The notes under the pieces were generated by a model. The model was not told the DNA's origin. It saw only the letters and a list, made by a program, of their open reading frames with translations, and ran no database searches. Shown in pieces: positions 44,887 to 53,880 of a DNA stretch of 64,000 nt. Origin of the DNA: Chitinophaga oryziterrae (GTDB lineage Bacteria > Bacteroidota > Bacteroidia > Chitinophagales > Chitinophagaceae); the NCBI RefSeq assembly GCF_009758125.1, contig NZ_WRXO01000006.1, positions 404,445-468,444 of the forward strand. The letters are read 5' to 3'. The position numbers and the translations under genes were made by a program. Every line of letters starts with the position of its first letter. Position 1 is the first letter of the stretch.

Positions 44887-45138
44887 GTGAAATTTAATTT
44901 AAACCTTCATGTAACGGAATATTTGGGGAATGCGTCTTCCAATCAGAATGTTGACATGGACTATAGGCGTTTCGAAAAAAACTGTTAGGACGAACGATGG
45001 TTTGGGTATTTAACCAATATTGCTAATAGTAACCGTTTTTCAAAGGATGTGTATACGATTATAATTGTAACGCGACCTTCAAATATTAACGAGCTTGAAT
45101 TGTCAGGTCTTTATTTTAGATCAGAATCTTCTATATAG
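44887..45138 (+). pseudogene. Decayed ORF with one in-frame stop
   Basis: One frame is open for 84 codons except for a TAG at 44986-44988. Before it: HVTEYLGNASSNQNVDMDY; after it: DERWFGYLTNIANSNRFSKD, VYTIIIVTRPSNINELELSG. Composition looks coding. The family is not recognised. A GTG at 44887 or an ATG at 44956 could have been a start. Confidence 0.35.
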
Positions 45139-45294
45139 CAATAAATATAAAAAACGTTCATTGGCCTGGTGGTACACTGTTTTCACATACACCATCTTCA
45201 CAGATGTATCCTTCATCTCCTTTCTGGTTGCATATTCATCATAAGCCGTCATCCAGCTATCTATCAGATCTTGTTTCAGCGCAGGTAATGTCAT
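45121..45294 (-). CDS. Small ORF, possibly a remnant
   Basis: 57 codons from the ATG at 45294: MTLPALKQDLIDSWMTAYDE then YATRKEMKDTSVKMVYVKTVYHQ, ending YLLLYRRF. Amphipathic and coding-like, but it overlaps the relic on the other strand and lies in a field of decayed genes. No family recognised. Confidence 0.25.
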   Translation of the reverse strand: MTLPALKQDLIDSWMTAYDEYATRKEMKDTSVKMVYVKTVYHQANERFLYLLLYRRF

Positions 45295-45313
45295 TCTTAT
45301 ATCTGAATCGTAA

Positions 45314-45505
45314 AGGTGGGCAATCCCTCATTTTATTGAGTTATATCCTGGCAATTCATATGCTTACATGAACAGGGCGCTTGTATATATTGCAATGAAA
45401 GAAAAAGATAAGGCTTGTGAGGATCTTAAACAGGCAATGAAACAGGGTTTTACAGAGATGTATGGAGATGAGGTGAAGAAGTTGATTTTTGAGAAATGTA
45501 TTTAG
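45314..45505 (+). pseudogene. C-terminal remnant of a TPR protein
   Basis: The frame reads ELYPGNSYAYMNRALVYIAM, KEKDKACEDLKQAMKQGFTE and on to a stop at 45503. The Y-x-N-R-x-x-x-Y...K-A-x-x-D-x-x-x-A-x-x-x-G spacing is a TPR repeat and its capping helix. There is no start or upstream part; a TAA precedes it at 45311. Confidence 0.5.
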
Positions 45506-45640
45506 ATGTATTGCCAGTGTCCAAGTCCTCTAAATGGCATGCTTTATAACTCGACCACTCTACTGGAATCGAACTTTTTATGATTGACTAAGTGGGAGTT
45601 AAAGTGAGAATGAAAATTGCAAAAAAAACACTACCGGTAG

Positions 45641-46098
45641 ATTGTCGATTGCGCTCTGCAAAGTCCGTGGTATTCCTGGAAGAAAATCAGGAAGTGTGTT
45701 AATGTGGAGTCGGCCTTGTCACTGAAAAAGTCGTTCAACGCGCGTATGAAGGGTGAGATTGGTATAATGAAGGGTCAGCGTTGTTGGAATTTCTTGAACT
45801 GATATTGTATTATCAGTTCGCGGAATGTGGGTATGAATATGCCGCCACGCTTGATGATGCGGAGGAGATTAAAGCGTATCTTTCTGCATTACATTGGGAA
45901 AGGTAGTAGATCATAATCAACTCATCATTCATTATGATAATGATAAATTGATCTGGTATTTTACGGAGAATCCGGAGAACGTGTTTCTTTCAGCAAGGAC
46001 AGATATAGAAATGGAGTATGGTTTTATTCCGCTACTCCAAGGATCTTGATTATTCAGCGGACTTCACTAATTTTGCCCATGTACAGCGGTATAGATGA
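45641..46098 (+). pseudogene. Frameshifted remnant of an unrecognised protein
   Basis: Three coding-like pieces in shifting frames: SPWYSWKKIRKCVNVESALS onward (45641-45780), LLEFLELILYYQFAECGYEY to LSALHWER (45781-45906), and LIWYFTENPENVFLSARTDI (from about 45950) continued after another shift by FRYSKDLDYSADFTNFAHVQ to a stop at 46096. Joined, they would be roughly 145 residues. Family not recognised. Confidence 0.45.
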
Positions 46099-46152
46099 GT
46101 TTATTTGGGTATAAGCTGCACTTTTACATCATTTTAATGTTTTTTACTAAGT

Positions 46153-46848
46153 ATGACAAGTCCAATTGAGATGATTGCTCCGGTCCGGAAACTAGTTGAC
46201 AAAATAGGATCGGAATATGAATATGAAATAGTTCCTATAAAGCCGGAGCCGGCGACTACTCCTGGGAATTGTTATTTTAATGTACAGGATAAAGTGGCTA
46301 AAGATGGCGGAAAGCTAGTCTATGGATGGGCCATTTGGTTGAGTGATATCATTTGCGAGGGAGAGCACCATGCAGTATGGGAAGATGAAGATGGGAATCT
46401 AGTTGATATCACACCTCCAAGTATACCGATAGCCAAAATATTGTTTGTTCCTGATGACAGATTTATGTATGAGGGGAAGCATATCGGGAGTATCAGGAAC
46501 AGCATTGTAGATAATCCCCTGGCAGAGCATATTATTTTATTCGCCGGAATGAAAGACTTCCTGCTAAAGTTTGCTACCCGGGTAGGTAATGAAGAGCATC
46601 ATTTCAGCACATTTACGGGAAATATCTATAATCACTATGACACCTTATTCAATAATGCATTGCTCTTTTTCAGGGCAGGAGCGAAGTTGGGAAGCGCCTG
46701 TTATTGCGGAAGCCTGAAACCATATAGTCAGTGTCATGGTAAAAATCTGCTTGCTTCTATGCAGAAGGTGAAGGATACTGTGATAAAGATGGATGATCTT
46801 GCTAAGGAGGAAAAAGCAAAGGAGCAAAACGAAGCTGATGAAAGCTAA
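46153..46848 (+). CDS. SEC-C motif protein with a Cys/His/Asp-bearing N-terminal domain
   Basis: 231 residues, no signal peptide. The C-terminal SEC-C zinc motif is SACYCGSLKPYSQCHGKN (Cys183, Cys185, Cys194, His195). The N-terminal domain has NCYFNVQDKVAKDGGKLVYG, a W-rich GWAIW and GEHHAVWEDEDGNLVDITP; Cys40, His72/73 and Asp86 are placed as in papain-like or transglutaminase-like folds. This N-domain recurs with SEC-C in many bacterial proteins, without a known function as far as I can recall. A charged Lys/Glu tail ends the protein. It stands alone after the relic field. Confidence 0.7.
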   Translation: MTSPIEMIAPVRKLVDKIGSEYEYEIVPIKPEPATTPGNCYFNVQDKVAKDGGKLVYGWAIWLSDIICEGEHHAVWEDEDGNLVDITPPSIPIAKILFVPDDRFMYEGKHIGSIRNSIVDNPLAEHIILFAGMKDFLLKFATRVGNEEHHFSTFTGNIYNHYDTLFNNALLFFRAGAKLGSACYCGSLKPYSQCHGKNLLASMQKVKDTVIKMDDLAKEEKAKEQNEADES

Positions 46849-46896
46849 ATCGATAATAACTTTATCTTCTGTAGGAGTAGCCGCTTATGTACTGCT

Positions 46897-46925
46897 TTTG
46901 AGGTAAAATAAATTGAATATATTTG
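46897..46925 (+). promoter_or_regulatory. Promoter of the giant T9SS protein gene
   Basis: TTTG (46897-46900), 17-nt spacer, TATATTTG (46918-46925), ending 29 bp before the ATG at 46955. A good Bacteroidota promoter; it overlaps the possible TTG start at 46913 and so rules that start out. Confidence 0.6.
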
Positions 46926-46954
46926 CATCCTATAATGCTACTAATCTCACATTA

Positions 46955-49900
46955 ATGCAGCGATCCCACCTAAAAACAGTCTTTAAAGGCTTCTTATCCC
47001 TTGTTACTATTTATATTTTTTCCCTTTCACCTGCTTTGGCGCAGATGCGGCAGATGTACCTGGATACTGACGAAGATAACGATATCAGGAAAGTAAGTTT
47101 TTATTCGCCGAATGAGGGATATGTGGCTTTTGCGAATTGGATCGGCTATACGACTGACAGCGGCAGAACGTATACAAAGAAATTTATTACAGCCAGCGAC
47201 GTCAATTACGGTAGCTATACGAACATCAATTTAACCTTCGGGTTTGGTATCCAGGGCGTGAAGGCCTTCGATAAGAACACCCTTATCGTATATGGAGATT
47301 ATGGACTGGTACCATCTATTTTATATTCTGTCGATGGCGGAAATTCTTTTAAGCTGGTATTCTATTCACAGTATGATCCTTCACAACTGAGGACCGGGAT
47401 AAAGGACATCGTTTTTCCTCAAAATGATAATATTGGCTATGCTGTCGACGCAGACCGTATTCTGAAGACGACAGATAAAGGATTGAACTGGTCTGTGCAG
47501 GCAACCCAGCCCGGCGCCTGGTTTGACCATCTCGAGGCGGTTGATAACAATAATGTAATTGCTATAAGTACCAACTATAATGCAAGCAGGCTATTAAAGA
47601 CCAGCAATGGCGGAACGTCCTGGCTGTACATAACATTGCCTCAGACGGGCGTCCTCACCTACGCATATTTTCTGGACACCAACGTCGGGTGGTTAAGCAT
47701 GAGTAGCGGGCAGTTTTATAAAACAATAAACGGGGGCCAGCAATGGATCCTTCAAAACGACGTTGACGCCACTCCCTTCAATTGCGATAAGATGCGATTT
47801 ACCGACGTCAATACCGGCTATGCCCTTGTAGCTCCTTACCGGGTTTATAAAACAACAAACAGCGGCGTAACGTGGGAACCGCTCTCAAGGGAAAATAATT
47901 TCACTTACCTCGGTTATTCACATAATGACCTGCAGTGCCTTTCCTCAACACAGCTGTGGGCAGGTGGCGATCATGGATATCTGGAAATGACGACGAACGG
48001 CGGAGGAACCCCAATACCTGCTGCTTATTTTAAAACAGACACAACCGGAATGTATACAGCTGGCCACGTTCAACTATTGAATTTTTCCAAAACAGGATAT
48101 CAATACCAATGGTTGGTTAATGGTTCATTGATAAGCACGGGCTATAACGCATCCTATATACATGATATCGTCAGGAGTGTTGATACAATACAATTGATCG
48201 TCTCTGCCGGAGGAGTTTCCGACACACTCACAAAATACCCGCAGTTTTATGCAGGGGGCATTCCCAAAGCCTCCTCCTATTATCCAAAATCGGGCAGTAC
48301 AGGTACGTTCGTAACGATATCCGGTTCACAATTCTCCAATGTATCGGGTGTTTCGTTTGGTGGTACGCCTGCGGCTTCCTTTACTGTTTTGTCAGACACG
48401 GAGATGACTGCTGTCGTTGCCGGCGGCGCTACAGGAACCATCACGTTAAAGCAGTTTTATGGGAGCATTCCGGTTGGTGACTTCACGTATAATGCACCAT
48501 CAGTTTCACCGCCTCCGGTAATCCAGACCGTCAGTCCCTCGGCGGGCGTGATAGGCACCACCGTAACAATCACCGGCAGCGGATTTAGTGCAACCCCTTC
48601 ACAGAACAACGTTTTCTTTGGAACTGTTCCGGCACAGCTACAGTCGGTTTCTTCCGTGCAAATTGTATGTACTGTGCCTGTTGGGGCAAGCCTGGGTACC
48701 ATTCAGGTGCTTAACAAAGACAATGGCCTTTCGGGAGAATCCTCATCCACGTTCAATGTGTCGTTCGCTGACAGCACTGAGAATTTTACACCTAATTCTT
48801 TTACCGAGGGCATTATTGTAAATAAAGGCGCGGGAATCCCCTCAGGCTTGCAGGGAAAAGACATCGACGGTGACGGAAAACCTGACCTGGTTTTAAATAT
48901 AAGCGCAGCACAGGGCGATTCGCTAGCGGTTTACCGTAATACAACCAAAGGAGGGCGGCTTTCCTTTGCACCAAGAGTGAATGCCGGTTATATTTTCTAC
49001 CCCGTATTCGGTGGTTTTGCTATAAACGATCTGGACGGCGACGGGCGTCCCGACGTTGTGATACCAACAAATGACAAGTTGGTAAAGGTGATTCGGAATG
49101 TAAGCAGTCCGGGCGTTGTTTCGTTTGACAAGGAATACCTGGTCCCCGCCGGAAAAGGCACCCAACAAGCGGTAATTGCGGATCTGGACAACGACGGGAA
49201 AAATGATATTGCAGTGACGTCATTTGGGGAATCTCTCATATCTGTAGTCAGGAATACAAGCGTGCCGGGCTCCCTGTCTTTTGGTGCCACACAGAATTTC
49301 AGTGCTTCAGGGACGGTTGTGGGGATCGCTGCCGGCGACCTGAACGGCGATGGGTTGAAAGATGTTGTCGCCTATCCCAATGGTAGCTCCACCGGTAGTA
49401 TTTTATTGTTTCGGAATACCAGCATGCGGGGAAATATTTCTTTCGATTCATTTGTCAGTGTAAGCGTGCCGGGTGTTAGTTTTCAAGCTAGCTTTATTTC
49501 GATCGTTGATTTCGATAGGGACGGTAAATCGGATATTGTTATTTGCAATGACGATAATATCTGCATACTTCGAAACAATAGTACTATGGGGAACTTTTCC
49601 TTTTTGCCTCCTGTTGTCTTTGGTTTTGGAGGAAGCGGTGCTGGAGGATGTGTGTCAAATTTCAGCGGAAGTGTCAGACCTGATGTAATCCCTGCTGGTA
49701 TAAGAGATAGACAGATCATCCTGGGAAAGAATACCTCCCTGCCCGGTACTCCCAAACTAGACAACATGGTATACGGACCCAGCGGTAACTCCGCCCGTAT
49801 CTTTGCACGGTCAGTTGGGGCGGCGGATTTTGATGGGGATGGGAAACCTGACCTTGCTGCGTCAACCCTTTTGGATGCCAAACTTGTCGTTGTGTATAAA

Positions 49901-51802
49901 AATGCGGTCAATGTTCCGATCATCGCTCCTATGTGTACCGGTGCGCAAGGACATAACGCGCTGGCGTCCGATATCAGCGGAAACACTTATCAATGGCAGC
50001 AGGATACCGGCAGTGGGTTTACCAATGTCGTTCATAGTACCAACCTATACGACGAAACTACGTACATTCTGCAATTTGATAATACATCTGACTCGTGGAA
50101 TGGGTATAAATACCGGTGCGTAGTAGATGGACGTTACAGCAGCACTTTTGTCCTGCAACTAAACTATAATGTCAGTCCCGGTTCAATCATTACAGCTACT
50201 GACACCACTTTCTGTCCTGGAACAAATGTAACCTTTACCGCAAACGACTCTACCGGCTATAAACATGATTATCTTTGGCAGTGGCAGATCAATGGAAAGA
50301 ATACCGGCTATGTTTATGATAATACGCTTTCAACCAATACGCTGAAGGATCTGGACCAGGTGCGGGTGATTCTCATCTATATTGATGCTTGCGGCCTCGA
50401 ACACAGAGATACCAGTAATGCTATAACCGTGCATGTAAATAGCTATCCTGCTTCTGTGCAGATAAGCGCATCCAACCTCGCGGCCTGTATGGGAACTCCC
50501 ATTACATTTACAGCAACGCCTGTGAATCCTGGCAGCCTGCCGGTATATGACTGGAAGGTAAATAATGTATCTCAGGGGATAGATAATGGGATATTTACCA
50601 GCTCAGGCCTCAAAAAAAATGACCTCGTGCAGGTATTTATGAAAAGCGCTGCCACCTGTGCATATCCCAACCCTGCCCCGAGCAATGTGCTTACAATGGA
50701 GGTGGCGGATACGAGTGCGCTGTCCGTTAGCATATCAACCGCAACTTCTACCGTTTGTAACGGAACGGATGTGTTGTTTACAGCAACTCCAGGGAATGCC
50801 GGTCCTGTAGCCAGCTATCAGTGGACGGTTAACGGGATTGGCACAGGTACAAACGCAAACACGTTCAACAGTTCAACGCTGCAGGACAAGGACATCGTTC
50901 AGTGTGTGCTTACCAGTCCTAGTTCCTGTCGACTTCAGTATCAGGCAAACAGCGGTATAATTACAATGGCCGTGAACAGTCTCGTAATCCCATCCGTTTC
51001 TCTGTCGGCCAATGATACCTCTGTATGTGCCGGAAGTACAGTCGTCATTACAGCTCTTCCTGTGAACCCGGGTTCTGCACCTGTTTATCAATGGAAAAAC
51101 AATGGAGTAATAATTGAAAATAATTCTCCGACCTATACCATCAGCGGGCTTATGAAAAATACAACGGTCTCTGTTTTGCTATGGAGTAGCGCTTCTTGCG
51201 CCAGCCCTGATAGTATCGCCAGCGCTCCTGTAATCATTACGGCCAATCCTGCACCCGATATCAGGATTTTCGGGGATACAGTAGTTGTTGTAGTAGGAGT
51301 TAAGAGCCATTTAACAGCTACCAGCTCCTATTCAGGCATGGATTTACAATATCAATGGCAGGATAGCACCCATTTACACACCTGGCAGGACATCAATGGA
51401 GCTGCCGGGACTACGATAGACTACGCACCAGTTAGAAGCGGCGATAAGATCAGATGTATAGGCAAGACCTATGCAGGTTGCATGGCTATAAGCAATCCAA
51501 TTGCCATAAGTATTAATGTGCCTACATCTACACCCGGAACTCCGTCAGTCGGTACTGATTACCGCTGGTATCCCAATCCTGTAAGTTCAACGCTCTATAT
51601 CCAGGACGAAAATCGACTTGACCAGATTTCCACGATTACTGTCTTCAGCACTTTAGGTACAAGGGTACTAATGATGAACAATACCGGCAGACAGGAAAAG
51701 ATCACCATCAATGTGTCAATCCTGCCAAGTGGTGCGTACTTTGTAGAAACGAGAAGAAAATCTGGTAAAACGAGGTATTTTCAGTTCCTGAAAGTACCAT
51801 AA
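46955..51802 (+). CDS. Giant secreted T9SS cargo: BNR/YCF48-like, IPT/TIG, VCBS and Ig-like repeats
   Basis: 1615 residues from the ATG at 46955 (MQRSHLKTVFKGFLSLVTIY, signal peptide ending ALAQM). Order: a YCF48/BNR-like propeller (DDxxxV.F.....GYVAF...GYTTDSGRTY and several T.DKG/T.NGG.SW motifs, to about 360); an Ig/PKD-like domain; two IPT/TIG domains (about 415-605: PKSGSTGTFVTISGSQF; SPSAGVIGTTVTITGSGF); six VCBS calcium repeats (DIDGDGKPDLVL, DLDGDGRPDVVI, DLDNDGKNDIAV, DLNGDGLKDVVA, DFDRDGKSDIVI, DFDGDGKPDLAA; about 635-990); about five Ig-like repeats, each with a conserved Cys pair (C.G..V.FTA.P.N.G); and a T9SS sorting domain (WYPNPVSSTLYI...LPSGAYFVETRRK). Surface or secreted adhesion/binding role inferred; no catalytic motif seen. 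Confidence 0.88.
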   Translation: MQRSHLKTVFKGFLSLVTIYIFSLSPALAQMRQMYLDTDEDNDIRKVSFYSPNEGYVAFANWIGYTTDSGRTYTKKFITASDVNYGSYTNINLTFGFGIQGVKAFDKNTLIVYGDYGLVPSILYSVDGGNSFKLVFYSQYDPSQLRTGIKDIVFPQNDNIGYAVDADRILKTTDKGLNWSVQATQPGAWFDHLEAVDNNNVIAISTNYNASRLLKTSNGGTSWLYITLPQTGVLTYAYFLDTNVGWLSMSSGQFYKTINGGQQWILQNDVDATPFNCDKMRFTDVNTGYALVAPYRVYKTTNSGVTWEPLSRENNFTYLGYSHNDLQCLSSTQLWAGGDHGYLEMTTNGGGTPIPAAYFKTDTTGMYTAGHVQLLNFSKTGYQYQWLVNGSLISTGYNASYIHDIVRSVDTIQLIVSAGGVSDTLTKYPQFYAGGIPKASSYYPKSGSTGTFVTISGSQFSNVSGVSFGGTPAASFTVLSDTEMTAVVAGGATGTITLKQFYGSIPVGDFTYNAPSVSPPPVIQTVSPSAGVIGTTVTITGSGFSATPSQNNVFFGTVPAQLQSVSSVQIVCTVPVGASLGTIQVLNKDNGLSGESSSTFNVSFADSTENFTPNSFTEGIIVNKGAGIPSGLQGKDIDGDGKPDLVLNISAAQGDSLAVYRNTTKGGRLSFAPRVNAGYIFYPVFGGFAINDLDGDGRPDVVIPTNDKLVKVIRNVSSPGVVSFDKEYLVPAGKGTQQAVIADLDNDGKNDIAVTSFGESLISVVRNTSVPGSLSFGATQNFSASGTVVGIAAGDLNGDGLKDVVAYPNGSSTGSILLFRNTSMRGNISFDSFVSVSVPGVSFQASFISIVDFDRDGKSDIVICNDDNICILRNNSTMGNFSFLPPVVFGFGGSGAGGCVSNFSGSVRPDVIPAGIRDRQIILGKNTSLPGTPKLDNMVYGPSGNSARIFARSVGAADFDGDGKPDLAASTLLDAKLVVVYKNAVNVPIIAPMCTGAQGHNALASDISGNTYQWQQDTGSGFTNVVHSTNLYDETTYILQFDNTSDSWNGYKYRCVVDGRYSSTFVLQLNYNVSPGSIITATDTTFCPGTNVTFTANDSTGYKHDYLWQWQINGKNTGYVYDNTLSTNTLKDLDQVRVILIYIDACGLEHRDTSNAITVHVNSYPASVQISASNLAACMGTPITFTATPVNPGSLPVYDWKVNNVSQGIDNGIFTSSGLKKNDLVQVFMKSAATCAYPNPAPSNVLTMEVADTSALSVSISTATSTVCNGTDVLFTATPGNAGPVASYQWTVNGIGTGTNANTFNSSTLQDKDIVQCVLTSPSSCRLQYQANSGIITMAVNSLVIPSVSLSANDTSVCAGSTVVITALPVNPGSAPVYQWKNNGVIIENNSPTYTISGLMKNTTVSVLLWSSASCASPDSIASAPVIITANPAPDIRIFGDTVVVVVGVKSHLTATSSYSGMDLQYQWQDSTHLHTWQDINGAAGTTIDYAPVRSGDKIRCIGKTYAGCMAISNPIAISINVPTSTPGTPSVGTDYRWYPNPVSSTLYIQDENRLDQISTITVFSTLGTRVLMMNNTGRQEKITINVSILPSGAYFVETRRKSGKTRYFQFLKVP

Positions 51803-52227
51803 CGAACCGATGTTTCACAGTTAGCTTACTTGTATTTTCTATTAATAGCAACCTTTAAATCGTATATTGACAGGTTAGAAATTTATCCAACAGTGGCGAA
51901 GGAAAAGCTACTGTTAAACCGCAATTAATAACTAAAAGAAATAAGACACCGCTGACAGGGGATACCTAAACTGCCATAAATATCTGTGATGCCCTCTTCA
52001 GCAGAATTAAAGTAGCTAAAGGAATATAGCGTGTGACTATCACGCCTTTGTGGGCAAAAATCGCGGTTGATGAAGTTTTGTTTGAGTTCTTTACGATAGA
52101 TAATTGGTAAAGGGAGACTACAATTTTTGCCATCCTTCAAAACCCTTGATAAGACTATACAGCAACATTATTTAGGCATCCTGAATTTCTTCGATAATAG
52201 AATGAACAGCGGAAGATATTAAAACAA
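51803..52227. other. Intergenic, no secure gene
   Basis: About 425 bp after the giant gene. A 71-codon minus-strand frame (51925-52140) has weak coding character and is not called. No terminator hairpin directly after the stop at 51802. Confidence 0.4.
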
Positions 52228-52258
52228 GAAAAGCCGGAGATATAATCTCCGGCTTTTC
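52228..52258 (-). terminator. Terminator following the tRNA-like relic
   Basis: GAAAAGCCGGAGA (52228-52240) and TCTCCGGCTTTTC (52246-52258) pair perfectly around 5 nt. On the minus strand it comes 6 nt after the tRNA-like 3' end and is followed by TTGTTTTAA. Confidence 0.7.
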
Positions 52259-52264
52259 GCCAAG

Positions 52265-52319
52265 TGCCCAGAACTGGAATACTATTGTTCTGGATACCAA
52301 TGCGTTATGCTATCCGAGC
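52265..52319 (-). pseudogene. tRNA-like relic (Leu-like ends, 55 nt)
   Basis: On the minus strand it begins GCTCGGA and ends TCTGGGC plus A; these form seven acceptor pairs (two G-T). Next to the 5' acceptor a D-arm-like TAGCATAACGCATTGGTA is visible, and the 3' part CCAGTTCTGGGCA is like the end of a Bacteroidota tRNA-Leu. The anticodon arm and most of the T arm are missing (55 nt instead of about 85). The adjoining terminator supports a former transcribed tRNA. Confidence 0.35.
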
Positions 52320-52755
52320 GTCAAATAATTGTCTTAGAATTTCAATTTTGAAAAAGAGTGCTAGTTTTTCACACTTTCTAACTCTTTCTACCTGTCCAAA
52401 CAAAGATAAGAAAATTAATCAATTTGTCAGCTTGCCAGAATTAGGTGTCTGGGTATTGGAATCTCGCACCTAATTATGCGAGATTTAGCGGGAATAGGTG
52501 AATTTACCTCAAATAAGTTAGAATAATATAATTAGAGTTCGAGGTTATTGGCATTTATGGTTAGTTGTATATTAAGGGGCGGATGAGTTGTTCCTCCTGG
52601 GTTCGGGTACGACTGAGAGTGGAGCTGGAAATTATTTGATAAGTGATCTATCGTATATTAATTTTATAATCCAGAGACATGTGCGCAAAAAGATTGCACA
52701 CAGCGCGTTTAATTTTGTTGATGATATAACATTGTGAATTTTAAATGATTTTATA
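52320..52755. other. Intergenic, no gene seen
   Basis: AT-rich stretch between the tRNA-like relic and the HEPN-type gene. It has a small ATCTCGCA/TGCGAGAT hairpin near 52465-52485 and no credible frame. Confidence 0.4.
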
Positions 52756-53391
52756 ATGATTACTGGACAGACCACCACACGGTACCGTGGCGAGGCTTTT
52801 GATTGGCTTGAGGAAATCATGAAGAGTAGTTGGGATCAGAAGGAGTATTATGAAGGCTATATGGAGTTGTCTGAGACTTGGATACGTGAAAAAGCCAAGA
52901 CGGCAAAGGAGGAACTCGAACGACTGGACAAGGAATATGCTTTTGAATTTGAGGAGTTGGGGGATGTTAATCAATTTGAGCGAAATAAACTGGGCGTGCT
53001 GGAAACCATTAATCCAAAGATCCTATATAACTCTTTGTTCCTAACTATATATACTTACTTAGAAGAAGTATTGCGGGAAATTTGTAAATCTCACTATTTA
53101 GATCACGACGATAAAATTATTCCCAGATACAAAAGGAATATAATTATTAACTACTATTCGATCATACAGAAATTTGGGGATTTTTCATCTTTAGAGCCGT
53201 TGTGGAAAGAAATTTTGCAGTTACGCGAGTGGAGAAATGATATTGTACACAATAAATATCCTAAACCTGTAATAACTAAGCAGATCGTGGCTGATCTTAA
53301 CTTAACAATATGGGATTTCGTTTACGGCATTTATAAGTTGGTTGAATTGCCAGATGATCCGCCAACGAAGGCTCTTATTCCTAGAGTCTAA
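52756..53391 (+). CDS. HEPN-motif protein, possible RNase of a defence or toxin system
   Basis: 211 residues, mostly helical, no signal peptide. Near the C-terminus LQLREWRNDIVHNKYPKPV contains R160-N-D-I-V-H165, the R-x4-H motif with a polar residue after Arg that marks catalytic HEPN RNases. The N-terminal ~70 residues are a charged coiled-coil (REKAKTAKEELERLDKEYAFEF). The middle YNSLFLTIYTYLEEVLREIC helix is also HEPN-like. No MNT nucleotidyltransferase antitoxin or ATPase partner is next to it. It sits beside a tRNA-like relic and decayed gene tails, an accessory setting. Defence role inferred; not matched to a named family. Confidence 0.6.
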   Translation: MITGQTTTRYRGEAFDWLEEIMKSSWDQKEYYEGYMELSETWIREKAKTAKEELERLDKEYAFEFEELGDVNQFERNKLGVLETINPKILYNSLFLTIYTYLEEVLREICKSHYLDHDDKIIPRYKRNIIINYYSIIQKFGDFSSLEPLWKEILQLREWRNDIVHNKYPKPVITKQIVADLNLTIWDFVYGIYKLVELPDDPPTKALIPRV

Positions 53392-53444
53392 TCCTTGAGC
53401 GTCAACTGGGCGAAAAACATGGGGAACGGATCACGACATCCCGA

Positions 53445-53489
53445 ATCGAGCAGGAAGTAAGTGATTATTTCCCTTACTTCCTACTCGAT
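53445..53489 (+). terminator. Stem-loop after the HEPN-type gene
   Basis: 17-bp arms (53445-53461 and 53473-53489, one G-T) 54 bp after the stop. No T-run follows, so it may be a stabilising stem rather than an intrinsic terminator. Confidence 0.5.
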
Positions 53490-53500
53490 TATACGATGTG

Positions 53501-53599
53501 TTAATCGCTTGATTTTACCTTTAATATCTCCCTTAATTTATGCGATTTGGCCAAATCTTCCAAGAATTGGTTCGATATGAAATCGGGAAGTTCAACAAT
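53501..53599 (-). pseudogene. Decayed protein tail, copy B
   Basis: A minus-strand frame, headless, reading IVELPDFISNQFLEDLAKSH then KLREILKVKSSD and a TAA at 53501. It matches copy A (53881-53988) over SNQFLEDLAK-xx-KL and nearby bases. A TAA directly precedes it. Confidence 0.45.
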
Positions 53600-53617
53600 T
53601 TATATATGCATTTTAGG

Positions 53618-53845
53618 TCACAAGGTGCCGTCCATATGGGAAGGGCCTTCTTGTGACCTTTTCCAATCAGCTATATCAAATACTAGAAGAGCTATCTGAT
53701 AGATAGATTCAACTATTTCCTCTGCTTGTTCATCACTATAGTGTTCACATCCTGGGAAGGTTCTAAGCTCTTGTATAGTTAGCCTGCCCCTGTTTTCATC
53801 AAAATAAGAGTCCTGCCACTCGTCTGCATTATTTTTTACTACCAT
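53618..53845 (-). CDS. Small acidic protein between duplicated tails
   Basis: 75 residues: MVVKNNADEWQDSYFDENRG, then RLTIQELRTFPGCEHYSDEQ, AEEIVESIYQIALLVFDIAD, WKRSQEGPSHMDGTL. Acidic, with a good predicted helix (DEQAEEIVESIYQIALLVFDI), no signal peptide. It begins 35 nt after the stop of tail copy A and ends just before tail copy B on the same strand. That order is what one sees when a small immunity or antitoxin gene follows the end of a toxin gene, but neither partner is recognised. A 10-bp inverted repeat (AGGTCACAAG, 53615-53624 and 53650-53659) spans its 3' end. Confidence 0.55.
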   Translation of the reverse strand: MVVKNNADEWQDSYFDENRGRLTIQELRTFPGCEHYSDEQAEEIVESIYQIALLVFDIADWKRSQEGPSHMDGTL

Positions 53846-53880
53846 GTGTCTAGTTTTAATCTTGCAATATACCTTTTAAC

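Noticed and set aside
46913..46954. TTG start of the giant secreted protein
   Set aside because: The TATATTTG promoter box overlaps it, and the ATG at 46955 begins a proper signal peptide.
51925..52140. 71-codon minus-strand ORF after the giant gene
   Set aside because: Weak coding character, other frames are equally open, no promoter or recognisable family.
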